A stretch of 64,000 nucleotides of DNA from Isoetes taiwanensis (lineage: Eukaryota > Streptophyta > Lycopodiopsida > Isoetales > Isoetaceae), in NCBI GenBank assembly GCA_021234155.1, contig JAJEKV010000051.1, positions 7,412,761 to 7,476,760 on the forward strand. Direction: 5' to 3'. The notes below the pieces were generated by a model, which did no database searches, was not told where the DNA came from, and worked only from the letters and a program-made list of their open reading frames with translations. A program made the position numbers and the translations under genes. The number at the start of each line of letters is the position of its first letter. Positions within the stretch are counted from its first letter, which is position 1. Below are positions 32,629 through 45,300 of the stretch, piece after piece.

Positions 32629-33835
32629 GTGGTTCATATTATTTAGCCACCCATATTATACATTTGTACTTATTTCGTTTTTTCCAATAATATATTATGG
32701 CGTTTGGTTCAAGTTTTATTGCAAACCATTGATCTGGCGAATATTCTAGGTATTGTGCCAGATCAATGGCCATTAGAATTTTGAGACAAAAATTGCATGC
32801 CAATGTCAATGGTGTAGAACGAACCTATGGTTGCACCGGAAAAAAAAAAAGAAGCAACATAAAAAAAACCCAATGGTGCCAATTAAAAGCCACCATAGCT
32901 TCAACACTAGTCATATAACAAACTACAAGGCGGAATGAAACAGAGCAGAATCCGATATGATCCTTCCTTCTTCAAATTAAGAGTGCAATCTTGTATTCAT
33001 ATAACCATCTGCTGCAGAAATCCCTGCCTCTTTCTGTTGGCTCTGATACTTTTTGCAGCTCATCTCCTCTGAGAATGCTGAGAATGCGATGGAGGTGTGG
33101 ATGCGGAGGTTGGGATTTGCGAAATAGGTCATGCAAAGGAAGAAGAAAATCTGTGTATGATGCGTCTTTTGCTCCTTCTATGCATGTCATATTTGCACAG
33201 TCGGTTGGCTCCAAGCCGCAGAGTAGGTCTCAGAAACTTTATGAAGATGCTGGAGTATCACTCTGGAATATTTCTGACATTTAACCGGCTATGGCTATGG
33301 ATTTTATAGGCATCATATATTCTTCTTACGATGCTAATTGTAATTATGAACATGAAGCAGTCATACAACCCTTTTCTACATATCTAGATCTGGTAGCCAA
33401 TGCAAAATGATTTAAAACAATTTCTACTACTGCACGCGTACTGAATACCAGTTCTAGTGCAAGATCTAAGTAAGAGGAGGCCATAGATTTCAGTTTTGAG
33501 TCTAAATAAGCAGACATTGCTTCATGCATGTAGATTCAAAGCATAAGGTTCATATTATTTAGCCATCCATATTATACATTTGTACTTTAGGCATCATATA
33601 TTCTTCTTATGATGCTAATTGTAGTTATGAACATGAAGCAGTCATACAACCCTTTTCTACATATCTAGATCTGGTAGCCAATTCACAATGATTTAGAACA
33701 ATTACTATTATTGCATGCTTACTGGATACCAGTTCTAGATATGCAAGATCTAAGTAAGAAGAGGCCATAGATTTCAGTTCTGAGTCTAAATAAGCAGACA
33801 TTGCTTTATGCATGTAGATTAAAGACATAAGGTAA
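32629..33835. repeat. Internal tandem duplication in copy A
   Basis: The unit beginning GGTTCATATTATTTAGCCA and containing TTCTTCTTATGATGCTAATTG is present as 32629-32668 plus 33306-33546, and again at 33547-33835. Copy B has one unit (from about 36434). Between the halves of unit 1 lies the 635-bp insertion. Confidence 0.75.
32669..33305. other. Insertion of about 635 bp absent from copy B
   Basis: No inverted termini or target duplication is evident. A weak frame (33097-33309) has no recognised family. Confidence 0.4.
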
Positions 33836-34256
33836 CCAAATGGAATAAGACTAACAGTTTTAAACTAGATCAGACCCTCAAGTCTTTTTGGAGCTTGCAG
33901 GATCTCTATCAGCATCCAGCATGGCAGTTTTGGCAATGCCTCGATCTTCAGTAGTTGCAGCAGATTGAATCTCCTCTTGTGTGCTGCCAAGTGCAGACCC
34001 TATGATAATGGGATTTTCCCAATGCTCTCAGCTACTATACTTTTAGGATCTAATGGTTTTCCTGTACCAATAGCAGACTGTGATATGGTTTGGGGGCCAT
34101 GGGGACTACTTGAGTAGATCTTGGGGAGGCGTCACCTAATTATCACATCAAGAGGGTCAAACCTCAACATCTAGACGCTTTTGCCCAGTTGGTTGGGGCA
34201 AAGTAGTTAAGGTGTCGTATCAAACTGGGCTTTATACTGACCTAGAATATTTTTAT

Positions 34257-34571
34257 CTAATTTGCATTGTCAGCCTTTCTATACTGGTAGATCTCTTTAG
34301 CACTACCTTCTTTGCTTTTTTCTTCAGCTAATCCTCTTTCCGGTAGACATATTGAGGTCATCCTACTTTCTGGCCATTCTTTGATCCAAGTGGCAGCACC
34401 CGGTCCGATCCTATTTAGCTTCTGATTTCTGCGGACAAATGCAAATGGGAACAACCCTTTATATAATTTAAAAAGCATTTCCATGTCCTTAGGACCGTCA
34501 ATACTATCTTTACCTTTTGATTGGGATCCGGAAGTGATCCTTAAGGAGTGTACTGCCAGTGAAGCATTCAT
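34257..34571 (-). pseudogene. Unrecognised exon, copy A
   Basis: 104 open residues: DMEMLFKLYKGLFPFAFVRR, RIGPGAATWIKEWPE and LAEEKSKEGSAKEIYQYRKA. It is paralogous to 36876-37270. No family was identified. The conserved protein similarity between copies suggests it once coded. Confidence 0.35.
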
Positions 34572-35295
34572 TTATCTCCATGTTTCTCCATCTGTCAGAC
34601 TGTATTCTCCGAATTTGCTGTAACGTTTTGTATGGTTGCGACATGCTCATTTGTATTTTCTGTTTATAGCACATGAGAAAAACCCTAAACTTTAACCAAC
34701 CATTAGCAAACGATTTTTTAAGGGTTTATTAGGCATACTTCCATCATACATGTATAGTTCTTTTAGCGTAAAATCCATATGCTAAGTGCCTTATTTCAAA
34801 TAGTTCCATACCTTAAAGTCCAGAAGATGCCATGATCTTTTTATTAGCTTTTCCTCCATCTATTTTGTCCTTACTTTTTCGCCTTTGCCATTGTTAATGT
34901 AGCTTTCCATCTCAATTGCAAGGAAAACCTGTACATTATGCTAGTTGTAGTCAAAACAGAGAGCAATATTGATAGTTTTATTTGTACTAAATCCCACCCA
35001 CAGTCACATTGCCATTCCTAGTACTACAAAGCAGCTCAAAAGTGTTCATCATTTGATAAAAAGATCCCGCCTCCAACCCTAAGTTGGGTGAGCTACAGTT
35101 TCTATACTCTACTATGTGAGGATAGAAATTGTATCAATAAGGAGAATAGGACCTTGTTGTACCACCAAGACCCTACCCTTTCCATCTTTTTCTACTCTTA
35201 ATACAACTTACTCACCTACATCATATTTTTTAACATTTTGATCACGTCAAACATGGAGTAAAGTTTTCCTGGAAAATCTTCCTGTTGTAAAATGT

Positions 35296-35846
35296 TCAAT
35301 ACCATGTATGATATTCTGATCTGTCAAACCCATTCTTAAGAAATGCCTCTATTAGCTCAAAGATATTCCTTGCAGCATTTTTGGCATCAGAGTATGCATA
35401 TACATATGGTAAGATCTGTGATATTATGACTTTTGAAGCTTGCCCATATGGTCTGCAACTATCTGCCCTGATGAATTTATTGACCTCAAAAGGAAGTTTT
35501 CCTCGTTTATCATATCTAGTCATCTCAAATATTCCTTTGTTTTGGTTATGAACTTTGATTGGGATATTCAAAAAATTGCATATATTTTGCATTTCCATTT
35601 TCTTTGCAGTCCTCCGGCACTTTGGATGAGGAATTCCATCACATTCCCTCCATTGATAACATTGAGGTCATTAATATAACGTGCTGCATGTTGAAATCTG
35701 TATATATCTGCAAATGTGCCATGATGAGCTAAATTTAGAACAAACTTGAGTAAATGAGATAAATCATATGTTACTAATGGACTACTTTCTTCCATCAGCA
35801 TCAAGATAGCAGAATTTGCAAGAAATACTTGACGAATACATTGCAA
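35296..35846 (-). pseudogene. Reverse-transcriptase fragment of RYIDDL type (possibly Penelope-like)
   Basis: Combining two minus frames gives FADIYRFQHAARYINDLNVI, which resembles the palm motif RYIDDL with the first D changed to N. A second block follows with KFIRADSCRPYGQASKVIIS then QILPYVYAYS and ELIEAFLKNGF. Such a block (SYGVYISQLIRYARxC...LL..GF) follows the catalytic motif in Penelope-like and related reverse transcriptases. The frame shift near 35590 and the lost Asp mean it is dead. Family placement is from memory of the motif only. Confidence 0.45.
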
Positions 35847-37815
35847 AGAGCAAGTTGAGCCTGTTATCTACACCCACAAACAAGCACAAGCATTAGAATG
35901 GTTGATTTTGAATGGGATAGCAGGCGTCTTAAGCTTATTTGAGGTCATCTCCCTTCACCTTACTAGCATTCTATCTAAAAATGCAAGGTTAGAGATATTT
36001 AAGCAACATCTTAAGGCCACAACACATTTCATATTTATTTGTGTTGTTATGCTGGTTCTAAGGTGCATATGCTTTATACATGGCATTTAAAGTGGTCCTA
36101 TTATCATATCTAGATGACCAATGCAAAGACCTTATGATTTAGCCACCTATACGAGTTTATAAACACTGGACAAACACGCCTATGGTAGTAAGACATATCA
36201 GATCTGAGCCATTTTCTCAAAGTAATTTTTTTGATCCCTCTTTATATAAACAATTTATTTATTATTCGTAGAGTACCAATGCAGATGCATAGCTCATAAA
36301 GCAAAGATCACCATACATATCAACTATCCAATGTAAATATTTTAACCAAATTACATGCCAATATATATTATACCTACTGGATTTCAAACATATGTCCTGG
36401 ATTTGTAAGATTCCAGAGCTCAAAGGCTATGTGGTTCATGTTACTTAGCCACCCATATTATACAATTGTACTTTATGCATCATATATTCTTCTTATGATG
36501 CTAATTGTAGTTATGAACATGAAGCATACAATAGATCAAATGATCCAACTCTTTTCTACATATCAAGATCTAGTGGCCAATGCACAATGATTTAAAACAA
36601 TTACTATTACTATATGCTTATTGAATACCAGTTCTAGATATGCAAGATCTGAGTAAGAGGAGGCCATAGATTCATTTCTGAGTCTAAATACGCAGATATT
36701 GCTTCGTGCACGTAGATTAAAAACATAAGGTAACCAAATCGAATAAGACTAACTGTTCTAAGCTAGATCCGAACTGTCAAACCTTTTTGGAGCTTGCAGG
36801 ATCTTTATCAGCATCCACTATGGCATTTTTAGCAATGCCGTGATCTTCAGTAGTTGCAGCAGATTGAATCTCCTCTTATATACTACCAAGTTCAGAACCT
36901 ATGGTAATGGGATTTTTTCCAATGCTCTCAGCTGCTGCTATACTTCTAAAATCTAATGGTTTCCTGGCACCAGTAGCAGACTGTGCTTGATGCTGGCTTA
37001 AAATATTTTCGTCTGATTTGCCAAGCTTCAAACAAGGAGCATTGGCAGCCTTTCTATAATGGTATATCTTTTTAGCACTACCTTCTTTGCTTTTTTCTTC
37101 AGCTATCCTCTTTTGGGTAGATATGTTGAGGTCGCCCATCCTTTTGGCCATCCTTTGATCCAGGTGGCAGCACCCGGTTCGATCCTATCTAGCTTCCAAT
37201 TACTGTGGGCAAATGCAAACCGGAAAAACCCTGTGTATAATCTAAAAAGCATTTCCATGTTCGTAGGACTGTCAGTACTATCTTTACCAGTTGGTTGGGA
37301 TCCGAAAGTGATCCTTAAGGTGTGTATTGCTAGTGAAGCATTTGCTTATCTCTATCATCTGTCAAACTGTATTCTTTGGATTTGCCCTAAACTTTTGTAT
37401 GGTCATGACATGCTCATCTGTATTTTCTGTTCATAGCATGTGAGAAAACCCTAAAGTTTAACCAACCATTAAAAGGGTTTGTTAGGCCTACTGCCATAGA
37501 CACTTATAGTCTTTTTAGCATAAAATCCATATGCTAAGTGCCTTATTTCGAATAGTTCCATACCTTGTTGGCCAGAAGATGCCATGATGTCTTTATCATC
37601 TTTTCCTCCAGTTATTTTGCCCTTACTATTTGGCCTTTGCCATTGTTAATGTAGCTTTCCATCCCAATTGCAAGGAAATCATGTATAGTATGTTAGTTAT
37701 AAGCGAAACAGAGAACAATGTTGATATTTTTATTTGTACTAAATCCCAAAGTTACATTACCATTCCTAGTACTACAAAACAACTTAAAAGTGTTTATCAT
37801 TTAATTAAAAAAGAG
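35745..37815. repeat. Local duplication copy B
   Basis: Colinear with copy A; see 30860-35065. Contains the LINE empty site at 36106/36107. Copies differ by frequent substitutions, so the duplication is not recent. Confidence 0.85.
36876..37270 (-). pseudogene. Unrecognised exon, copy B
   Basis: Paralogue of 34257-34571 (IAEEKSKEGSAKKIYHYRKA). It extends farther downstream with ARKPLDFRSIAAAESIGKNP. The upstream part (RIEPGAATWIKGWPK) is in another frame, so the copy is broken. Confidence 0.35.
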
Positions 37816-37846
37816 GGGAGGGGAGGGGAGGGGAGGGGGGGAAGGG
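37811..37846 (+). repeat. G-rich run (GGGGA)n
   Basis: Five or more runs of four or more G occur in 35 bases, enough for a G-quadruplex. It sits where copy B ends. Confidence 0.7.
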
Positions 37847-37849
37847 AAT

Positions 37850-39690
37850 GTTATAGTTTTTCTCGGACAATTTTAGGTGTGTTGTAACCTTTGTTTTCCT
37901 TTTAAGAGACTGATCTCTTTCAGTTAAAAACCATTTTCTATCCCATTTTCATGCATTTACACTTGAGAATTGATCAGCCTAATTGATTTGGAGGTACAGA
38001 CTAACTCGTTGTGAAGGAATTTCGTATTAAAGTGGCCCAACTGTAATGGGCAATTATCATTTTTTAATCATCAATATATGCTCTTGTTCCAAATGCACCC
38101 ATTTTATCTTGCATGACTACATGAAGCATGTAGGTTTTATTTCAAACGGTACAATATTACTCTTCTTGATTGGCATAGCAAGTGATACAAAGTTGCAGTT
38201 AGATAAGCTTCTTTTATAGAAACTTCGTATTTTAAGTTTGATATCACAACTATCACCTTCTTGTTGAAATAAAAACTAGATAATCTTTAACATCCTTGCA
38301 ATTTCATTCAACTACAAACATTTAGACAATGATGGCAAATAAGGACAGTTCAAGATAAGGTAGCACTAGATAGGATTAGGAAAAGCTTTATTGGGAAGTT
38401 GTGCTATAAATAAAAGCGGATCTGACATCTCATGAACTTCCACTTTGTCACATTATATTTGGATTTCTTCTTTCAAACAGTCGAGGAATTGCTTGCTTCA
38501 TAAGGAAACAACCATAAAAGACCATAGTTTCAATCAATCCTAACCGTCATATGTGGTTAAAGTGGACAAGTAGCTTTCAGAAATACTTCTTATCATAATT
38601 GCTTAGAAAAGAACAAAAAGAACTTGGGATTTTGTAGGGATAGAATCAAAGAAAGCTGATGATCTGGATATTATCTATAGAATATACACATTATTTAGTT
38701 CTTAGTCATAAATCACCTACTTAAAAAGTGGAATGGAATAGTTTATCACAGAACATACAAAGGCAACAACTCACGTGCGGGCAATTTGAAATGATGCAAT
38801 GCATTTATAATATTTGGGACTAAGCTTGTGAAATAAGATTACAAAGTGCATTGGTACATGAAAAGCTCTTATAGGGAAAATAAATTTAATATTTTTATAT
38901 TTGTATTTCCTAATCATGTTCTCTTAGGAAAAACTTGGAATATGTGCTTCTCTTGTATGTGACACGTGCATATCACGTATGTCCAAAATTGTAAGTTGAT
39001 TTTTATGCACACGTAAAATTCCAATCATTTATGTTTTTGCTTCTTTTTTAGAAGGACTTGCAACGTGGAACTCTTTTAGACATTCATTCTTTTGAATTCA
39101 TTCTGTTGATTTGTTTTATTCCGTTATGCTCTTCTTAAGAAAGCATTATTTGACCAATATGATTTGTCTGATGGATTATCTATGAAAAATGCATTCTAAG
39201 TATCTATTTTCAGATTACCCAGATGAATCAAATTCAACTAGCAAGCATTGCCAATGTTGTCAAACTCTAGTATCTTTTTGTCATTCTGGAATATATTAGT
39301 TCGTAATGAGGAAACAAATTGAATTGAATAGCTTTTTAACACATCCACAAGACCAAAGGTGAAGTATAAAGCTTTGATTGTTTTCGTGAAGAGGGAGGAG
39401 TGTTGAATGTAGGCAGCTGATGTTTCTAGCCAAAATGGGAAGAAATCAGCAACCAGTTTAATGTAAGCCTTGATGTTTAATACTATTCGTGCAATTTTTA
39501 TTGGAGAAAATGAAGCATGATACTTTATTCGAAAGGGGAAGTGATCCAACAAAGATGAATATTGGTGCTCCCACTTGGTGCCCAGGGAACCGTGCTTGAT
39601 GGATGAGGCCCTTTTGAAGGCTATTCTCCGGAGTCTTTGCTTCCCAATAATTCCCGCTGGCTTTGATGTGACGATAAATAAGAAAATTCA
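37850..39690. other. AT-rich interval, no supported gene
   Basis: Minus frames at 39238-39552 and 39458-39691 (YRHIKASGNYWEAKTPENSL, QKGLIHQARFPGHQVGAPIF) look more protein-like than chance but have no recognised family. Confidence 0.35.
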
Positions 39691-39691
39691 T

Positions 39692-40195
39692 AAATCATAG
39701 ATAGCATATAATTCCAATGGTCAAGAAAGTTCTTTATCTTTATAAGAAATGCATGGACACTGTTCAAAATGCAGAATGGGTATCGAACATCTATATACAA
39801 ATTAAGATCAAGAAACTATATAAAGGAAAATAATCTGGTGTAGTATAAAGCTGCAATTTGTCGCATAAGAAAGGGTGGTTGGTTTTTAACAGAATCACAT
39901 TTGTTCTTCAACATTAAACTGCAACCAAAACACCTTTTATTTTTCATCCAAAAGTTTTTTCACCGCTGTAGGTGAATGTAAAAAATTAATCTTCATCCTT
40001 ACGCTTAGAGTAGATTGCAGACATCATTGCAGCTATTGACACACTAAACTAGAAATTAATGTGTACTCAAATATTTCCTTGCTTTCCACTGAAAAAGTGA
40101 CCTAACCTGTTGGTGGCAACATGTTCTCCACGAAAATGAATAATGCTTTCTTAGAATTTGCTGTTATTCTGTTGCGAATAACACTGGCTTAGGTC
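39692..40195. repeat. Direct repeat X, copy 2
   Basis: Counterpart of 29725-30195, same orientation, 10 kb away. Nothing further is recognised in 40196-40700. Confidence 0.8.
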
Positions 40196-40709
40196 AGTTG
40201 GAACAAGATATTTAGAATGTCAATACTAACATCCGTATCATAAACACAAATAATCATTAAAGATATTGCATATTGCGATCCCCAGAAATGTCATACATAC
40301 TTTTCATCTTAGCCTTTTCCATTATCACTTGCCTTTCCATTTTACCTATTACTTGCTTCTAATTTCAATCATATCCTAATTCAAAAAAAAAAAGGAGCCT
40401 ACTTTCTGTGCAATGCAAAGTACTATACAATACCACTTAAGTTCTTATTCATCTATTCTATACATGTATTATTGTAAAATAAAAACATAAGAATTTCACT
40501 GACAGGTTTACTATGCAGCTATGAATCTTCCTCACAATATATTAGGGCAATCGGAGTAAGCTTCATCCCTAAATGTTATTGGTGAGGAAAAGATGTATGG
40601 AAGCGCCAAAAGCAAGGATAAGAGGATCTGTCAGCAAGTGCAAAGCTTTGGTGCATACAACCAAGCAGCTGAGGGAATTACACATGCAAATCCGTCGATG
40701 GCCCGGGAT

Positions 40710-40710
<1 letters not shown>

Positions 40711-40737
<27 letters not shown>
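40711..40737 (+). repeat. Poly(A) tract
   Basis: About 26 A residues within non-repetitive sequence. It could be a retroelement tail, but no element body was recognised to its left. Confidence 0.85.
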
Positions 40738-40741
<4 letters not shown>

Positions 40742-40859
40742 TGGATATGGGGGTTGGAAGCTTTGGGGACGGGTATAAAGGGAGAGAGGTGTATGCAGCA
40801 AGATGAGGAGAAATGGGCGACATAGAACAATGGGCGACACAAACGAAGGAGGGAGTTGG

Positions 40860-42341
40860 TGTGACGTCCCCTACTCGTATACGATGCCCGCACCGTATAC
40901 AAACAGGAGTTCATCCCCCGCACCAGCTCCACATCGTCTGGGGCCCTCCACATATCACCGTGACCGTCTAGAGTCCCACAAAGTGGGAAGAGTGAAGGGG
41001 TCATTTTACCCCGTCTTCCTCGGGGCCTACCTAGGCTGCGAAGCGTAAACATACACGTCAAGAACATAACATCATATATCCACATGAAGGGTGGCACATC
41101 AACATCCGCATAGACAAAGATCAGACAATACAAAGGAAGTTCCTACCCAAGGCTCTCGCATACGTGGATGGACCGACAAGCTTGGGCCTCGAGTTCATTG
41201 CGCATGGAATCATGACAATGGATTGGGCTGGCATAAGAACATGGCATTGGGTTGTCCACTCCATCCGCCCCTCCTGTGCACACTTTGCGAGTAGGTTGAA
41301 AAGTGTTGGGACTGGACCAGCCCGCCGGTGTGCATAGCCAAAGGGGCTATTCCTGGGTTACATCTCCCCGGTCCCGATGGGGGGGTAGGGATCACTCCCC
41401 TCAGAGATCTACATGTGACCCAAAGGTGACTACTGGCCACCGCCCTTATTCGACTTAACCTTTGGAAGGTGAACTCCACCCCACGGGTGTCGAGCCCATG
41501 CCTTACCCACACTCGGTGGCAAGCCATTAGACCTAGTCACTCGATCCCCGTGTAGGCCTTACACACCGGAGGGATCGGTCAAGGGTCGAACACACGAACC
41601 TCATTCTAAGCGGTCGGCCCTTCACCCACAACCAAGTGGGGTTCTTGTACACAGGCCGAAATCTAGTAATGCACTAAGAGGGACTATCTAGGAGCATCAT
41701 CTACTAAGCTTCAAGTCTCTACCCCCCTTCCCAATACAATGAGTCCACAGAATACATCCGTCCATCATATCAACATAAGGAATAAAGAACTAATCTATCT
41801 CATAGAGTTAGGTTCTTTAGTTAGAGTCAATCTTGGCTATTAAGGGTGATTTAATAGGCTAAACCCTTTTGGTTGAAGGCTGGAATAAGGTTTATGCTAT
41901 TCAATCGACCAAATACGATCCTGGTTCACTCCTCTCGATCCGGCGCCCATGTCTCCTGCCGCTTGAAATGCGGTCGGGAGGACGATCGACAATTTGGGGT
42001 GCACCGGACACGATCGTGGGAGTTGGAATTGACTCTCGGTAGCCTTGAGTCGGAGCTCGGAAGGTATGTGGGCGAAAAGGGGAATGTTAGGGTTTGGTGC
42101 CTTATGTAGGCTATCAGTTAGGTTTAGGGTTTCCATGACCCTTGGTCTACCTTTAATGGGTTAAAGGTCTAAAAGTGCGCGCATTGCTAAGTGTGCGCAC
42201 CATTGCAAGTTGCCCCCTAGGGCGACCTTGCTTGGGTATCGTCGGCAGATTACCGCGTCGATTGGGACGGACGGTACGCGTGCGGATTTGGGCAAAGACG
42301 ATATACGCCCCGGGACCGTATAATCTGGCTGGAACGTCACA
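40860..42341 (-). repeat. 3' LTR (1482 bp)
   Basis: Runs from TGTGACGTCCCC at 40860 to GGAACGTCACA at 42341 on the plus strand. Compared with the other LTR it contains about 235 extra bases (roughly 40908-41134). The alignment elsewhere shows many small indels. Confidence 0.93.
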
Positions 42342-42353
42342 TTCTCCCCACCT
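42342..42353 (-). other. Polypurine tract
   Basis: Minus strand AGGTGGGGAGAA directly precedes the 3' LTR, as expected for plus-strand DNA priming. Confidence 0.8.
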
Positions 42354-45300
42354 TGAAATGATCTTTGTCCGCAAAGATCATTGGGTCTCCCCACCTTGGA
42401 ATCTTCCTAACCTGCAATCAACCTGATGCATATGATATACTACTATAATACTTACACATTTATTAAGATTACCTTAAGGTAACATTTTTAATTCATTATT
42501 ACGCCATTACATTATCAAATAACTTGTCAATTCGTAACTTCTATTAAAACAAGGTACTTATTAGTTTCCGTTATCACAACTTTTAGTTTGTCACAATTTA
42601 ACACTTTCATATACAATTATTATTTGAGGTACTCTTCATTCCTTGCAACACATTCCAACAAAAATTTGTGTTGCAAGTCTTCGCACCTTAAAATCCTGCA
42701 TTAATTTTACAATATCTATAATTACATACTTACTATCTTAATTATTAGAATTACTCTAAGGTAATGTTTAAGACATTACTGTACTATTTCATTATCCAAT
42801 TAACTTATCACTTCATAACTTAATCCCCGCAAGGTAATTATTAACCTTACTTAATACAACATTTAAGTTTATCAATTTCATACAAAATTTACACTTCTAA
42901 GGTACTCTTCATCCCTTGCAACACATTATAACAAAATTTATGTTGCAAGTCTTCGTAGCTCGACCTCCTTGCCCTCCGGAGCGCTCTATTGGCCTCTGTG
43001 GTCGACACTACGTTGGTACCATTTTAATTATTAATAAAATTTTGGTTATATGGTGACCACCCCACCTATCTACATGGATGCATGGCTAATCTCCCGGCAT
43101 AGGAAGAGGGTGAATCTTCCATTATGGCCGTGGAGACAGCGCCTATATGCCTATATGCCACTCATGCCTACACCTTTAGTTGCCCAGCGTGGAGGATAGG
43201 TCCTTCCCGTATATGGGGCGTGAAGGCCAGATTCCTCCTATCAAAGCATATATGTGGCTAGAGGTGCTTTTCCTATCAATGCATTCCTCAATGACCTCCT
43301 TTCTCTTGAGGTCGTCTACTTCCGTGGGACAGAAGTAGACTTTCCAAGCGGCACCGCGGTCATGCCTACATTGACATTACACCACGTCCTAGAGATCACC
43401 GTAGTAATCTCATCATCGGTTACAACGCATGCAACCCTTACCTCATAGGTTGCATGCGTAGATTATACTAAGCAAGCTATTAATCTACCCAAATCGACAT
43501 GCTTGAGCCAATTTTTGCTGGCTCCTTTAATGCATGTGATTTACATAATTACCCTAAGGTAATATTTATGAATTAACATTATCATAGTATTGGATACATT
43601 ACTTCCGATAGTACAATTATATTTACTCTAAGCTTTGCAATATTTAACGACTTTTAGATCGCGATTATTTAAACAATAACCCTGATTTAGACCTATTGTT
43701 ACATGGACAAGGTTTTTAATTACCATACACAAGGATTAGATGTGCTTATTCTCTTCCTTGGGTTCTGCATTACCCTTGGAAGTATATCCCTAAGATGCAC
43801 TTAAGTATATCCTTGGAAGGAATTGCATCCTTGCGAAGGATTAATTAACATGCTACGTCACATTACCGTTGTTATTTAACTTATTTCCCTATGATACATA
43901 TACGTACAACATTTTCTATCCAGTTATTAGGATCTCTATTTAACTTATCTATAAGAGACATTAAAGCTTATAATACATGCGCACACCTTACCTAAGGCTA
44001 GAACGCATCCACCCATTGAGCTGGCGTCGAGTAATTTGGAGATGACTTGGTCGTTGCATTGCTCCCATACTTTTGCTCCACTTCATTGGTGTAGTTAGCT
44101 ATCACGTCGGTCTCGCACGTTGAAGGCCTCATGAGCACTAAGGTATCTATCTATCCTACGCTCTATTCGCTTCGGCCATTGCCGGAGTGAACTCTATTCT
44201 TCGGGTCGATCAATTCGATGCAAGTTCGTTCAATCATAAGATTGAGCCCTCCCACTTTCTTCGAAACGAAAATGGTCCTGCACCCCTTCAATGATGTTGT
44301 ACACAACGTCATATCTATTCTCTCCCCTTAAGAGGTTATACGCTTCTTACTTAGCGCATTAATTTACTAGCCTTAGCTACATATATAACCATCTAAGATG
44401 GATGCACATATTATGTTATCATTTATTTCAATATAGTTATGGGTTACCTACTTAGTTAGAACGATTCTATCCCACAAGGTTTTGTCACGACGACAATTCC
44501 TTTTGTCTCAAAAGACTATTTGATTACTATAATTCTTATTTTAGATGTACCTTATATGTATTATTCTTTTATGTTCTAGAAATTCCCCCTTTCTTAGTTA
44601 TTTAAACTCTTGGAATATTCCTACCAATCGAATTGATGCCATCGTAACAAGTTGGCCGGACTTGTTAGATTACTTCTTTTCTTTCGGTTGGATTATTCTT
44701 TGGAGGTACTAGATTTATACATGGTCAACAATTATCCTAGTAATGATTCCTTCTTAGCGAGGTGATCAATCTCACCAAGTGGTTTCAATATGTTGGATGT
44801 CTGTTAACAATCGTGTATAATTTTAGTTACTCCTATGCGTTTCCTTCCCAATATTTGACGCTTAGCTCAATATTGGGGCAATCCTTTCAGCGATGATATC
44901 TGGAAATGCCTTCTAATCCCAATATGAATGTTACCGTCCACACATTTAACCTACTAGGCCCCATGGCCTTAGATCCTTGAGCTTGCTAGAAGCTCATCCA
45001 CTCGTTGCCTGCTTGAAGTAGCAAGGTAACGTTCTTCCGAGTCACTCGATACTTCAGTGTCCTTGACGGTGGCTCCTCTTTGATGTAGAGGTTGACTTTG
45101 TTCGTTAGAAGCCTCTCATTGCTGGTGGCTTGCCGGTGTAGTTGATCACTTGAAATATTCCATGCCGCTTTTCAAAGCCTGAAGGTGGCGCCGTTGAAAA
45201 AGGTCTTTCATCTTGAACTCTTTGTCTTGGCAGCTAACGACTCTGTATCCGATATTGTTTCTTCGACTCCATCGATGTCTCATACGTCGAGTCCTCTTGT

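Larger units (their letters stand above)
30860..35065. repeat. Local duplication copy A (interrupted by a LINE)
   Basis: 30860-31210 and 32306-35065 are colinear with 35745-36106 and 36107-37815. Copy A also has a further insertion of about 635 bp (32669-33305) and an internal tandem duplication relative to copy B. Confidence 0.85.
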
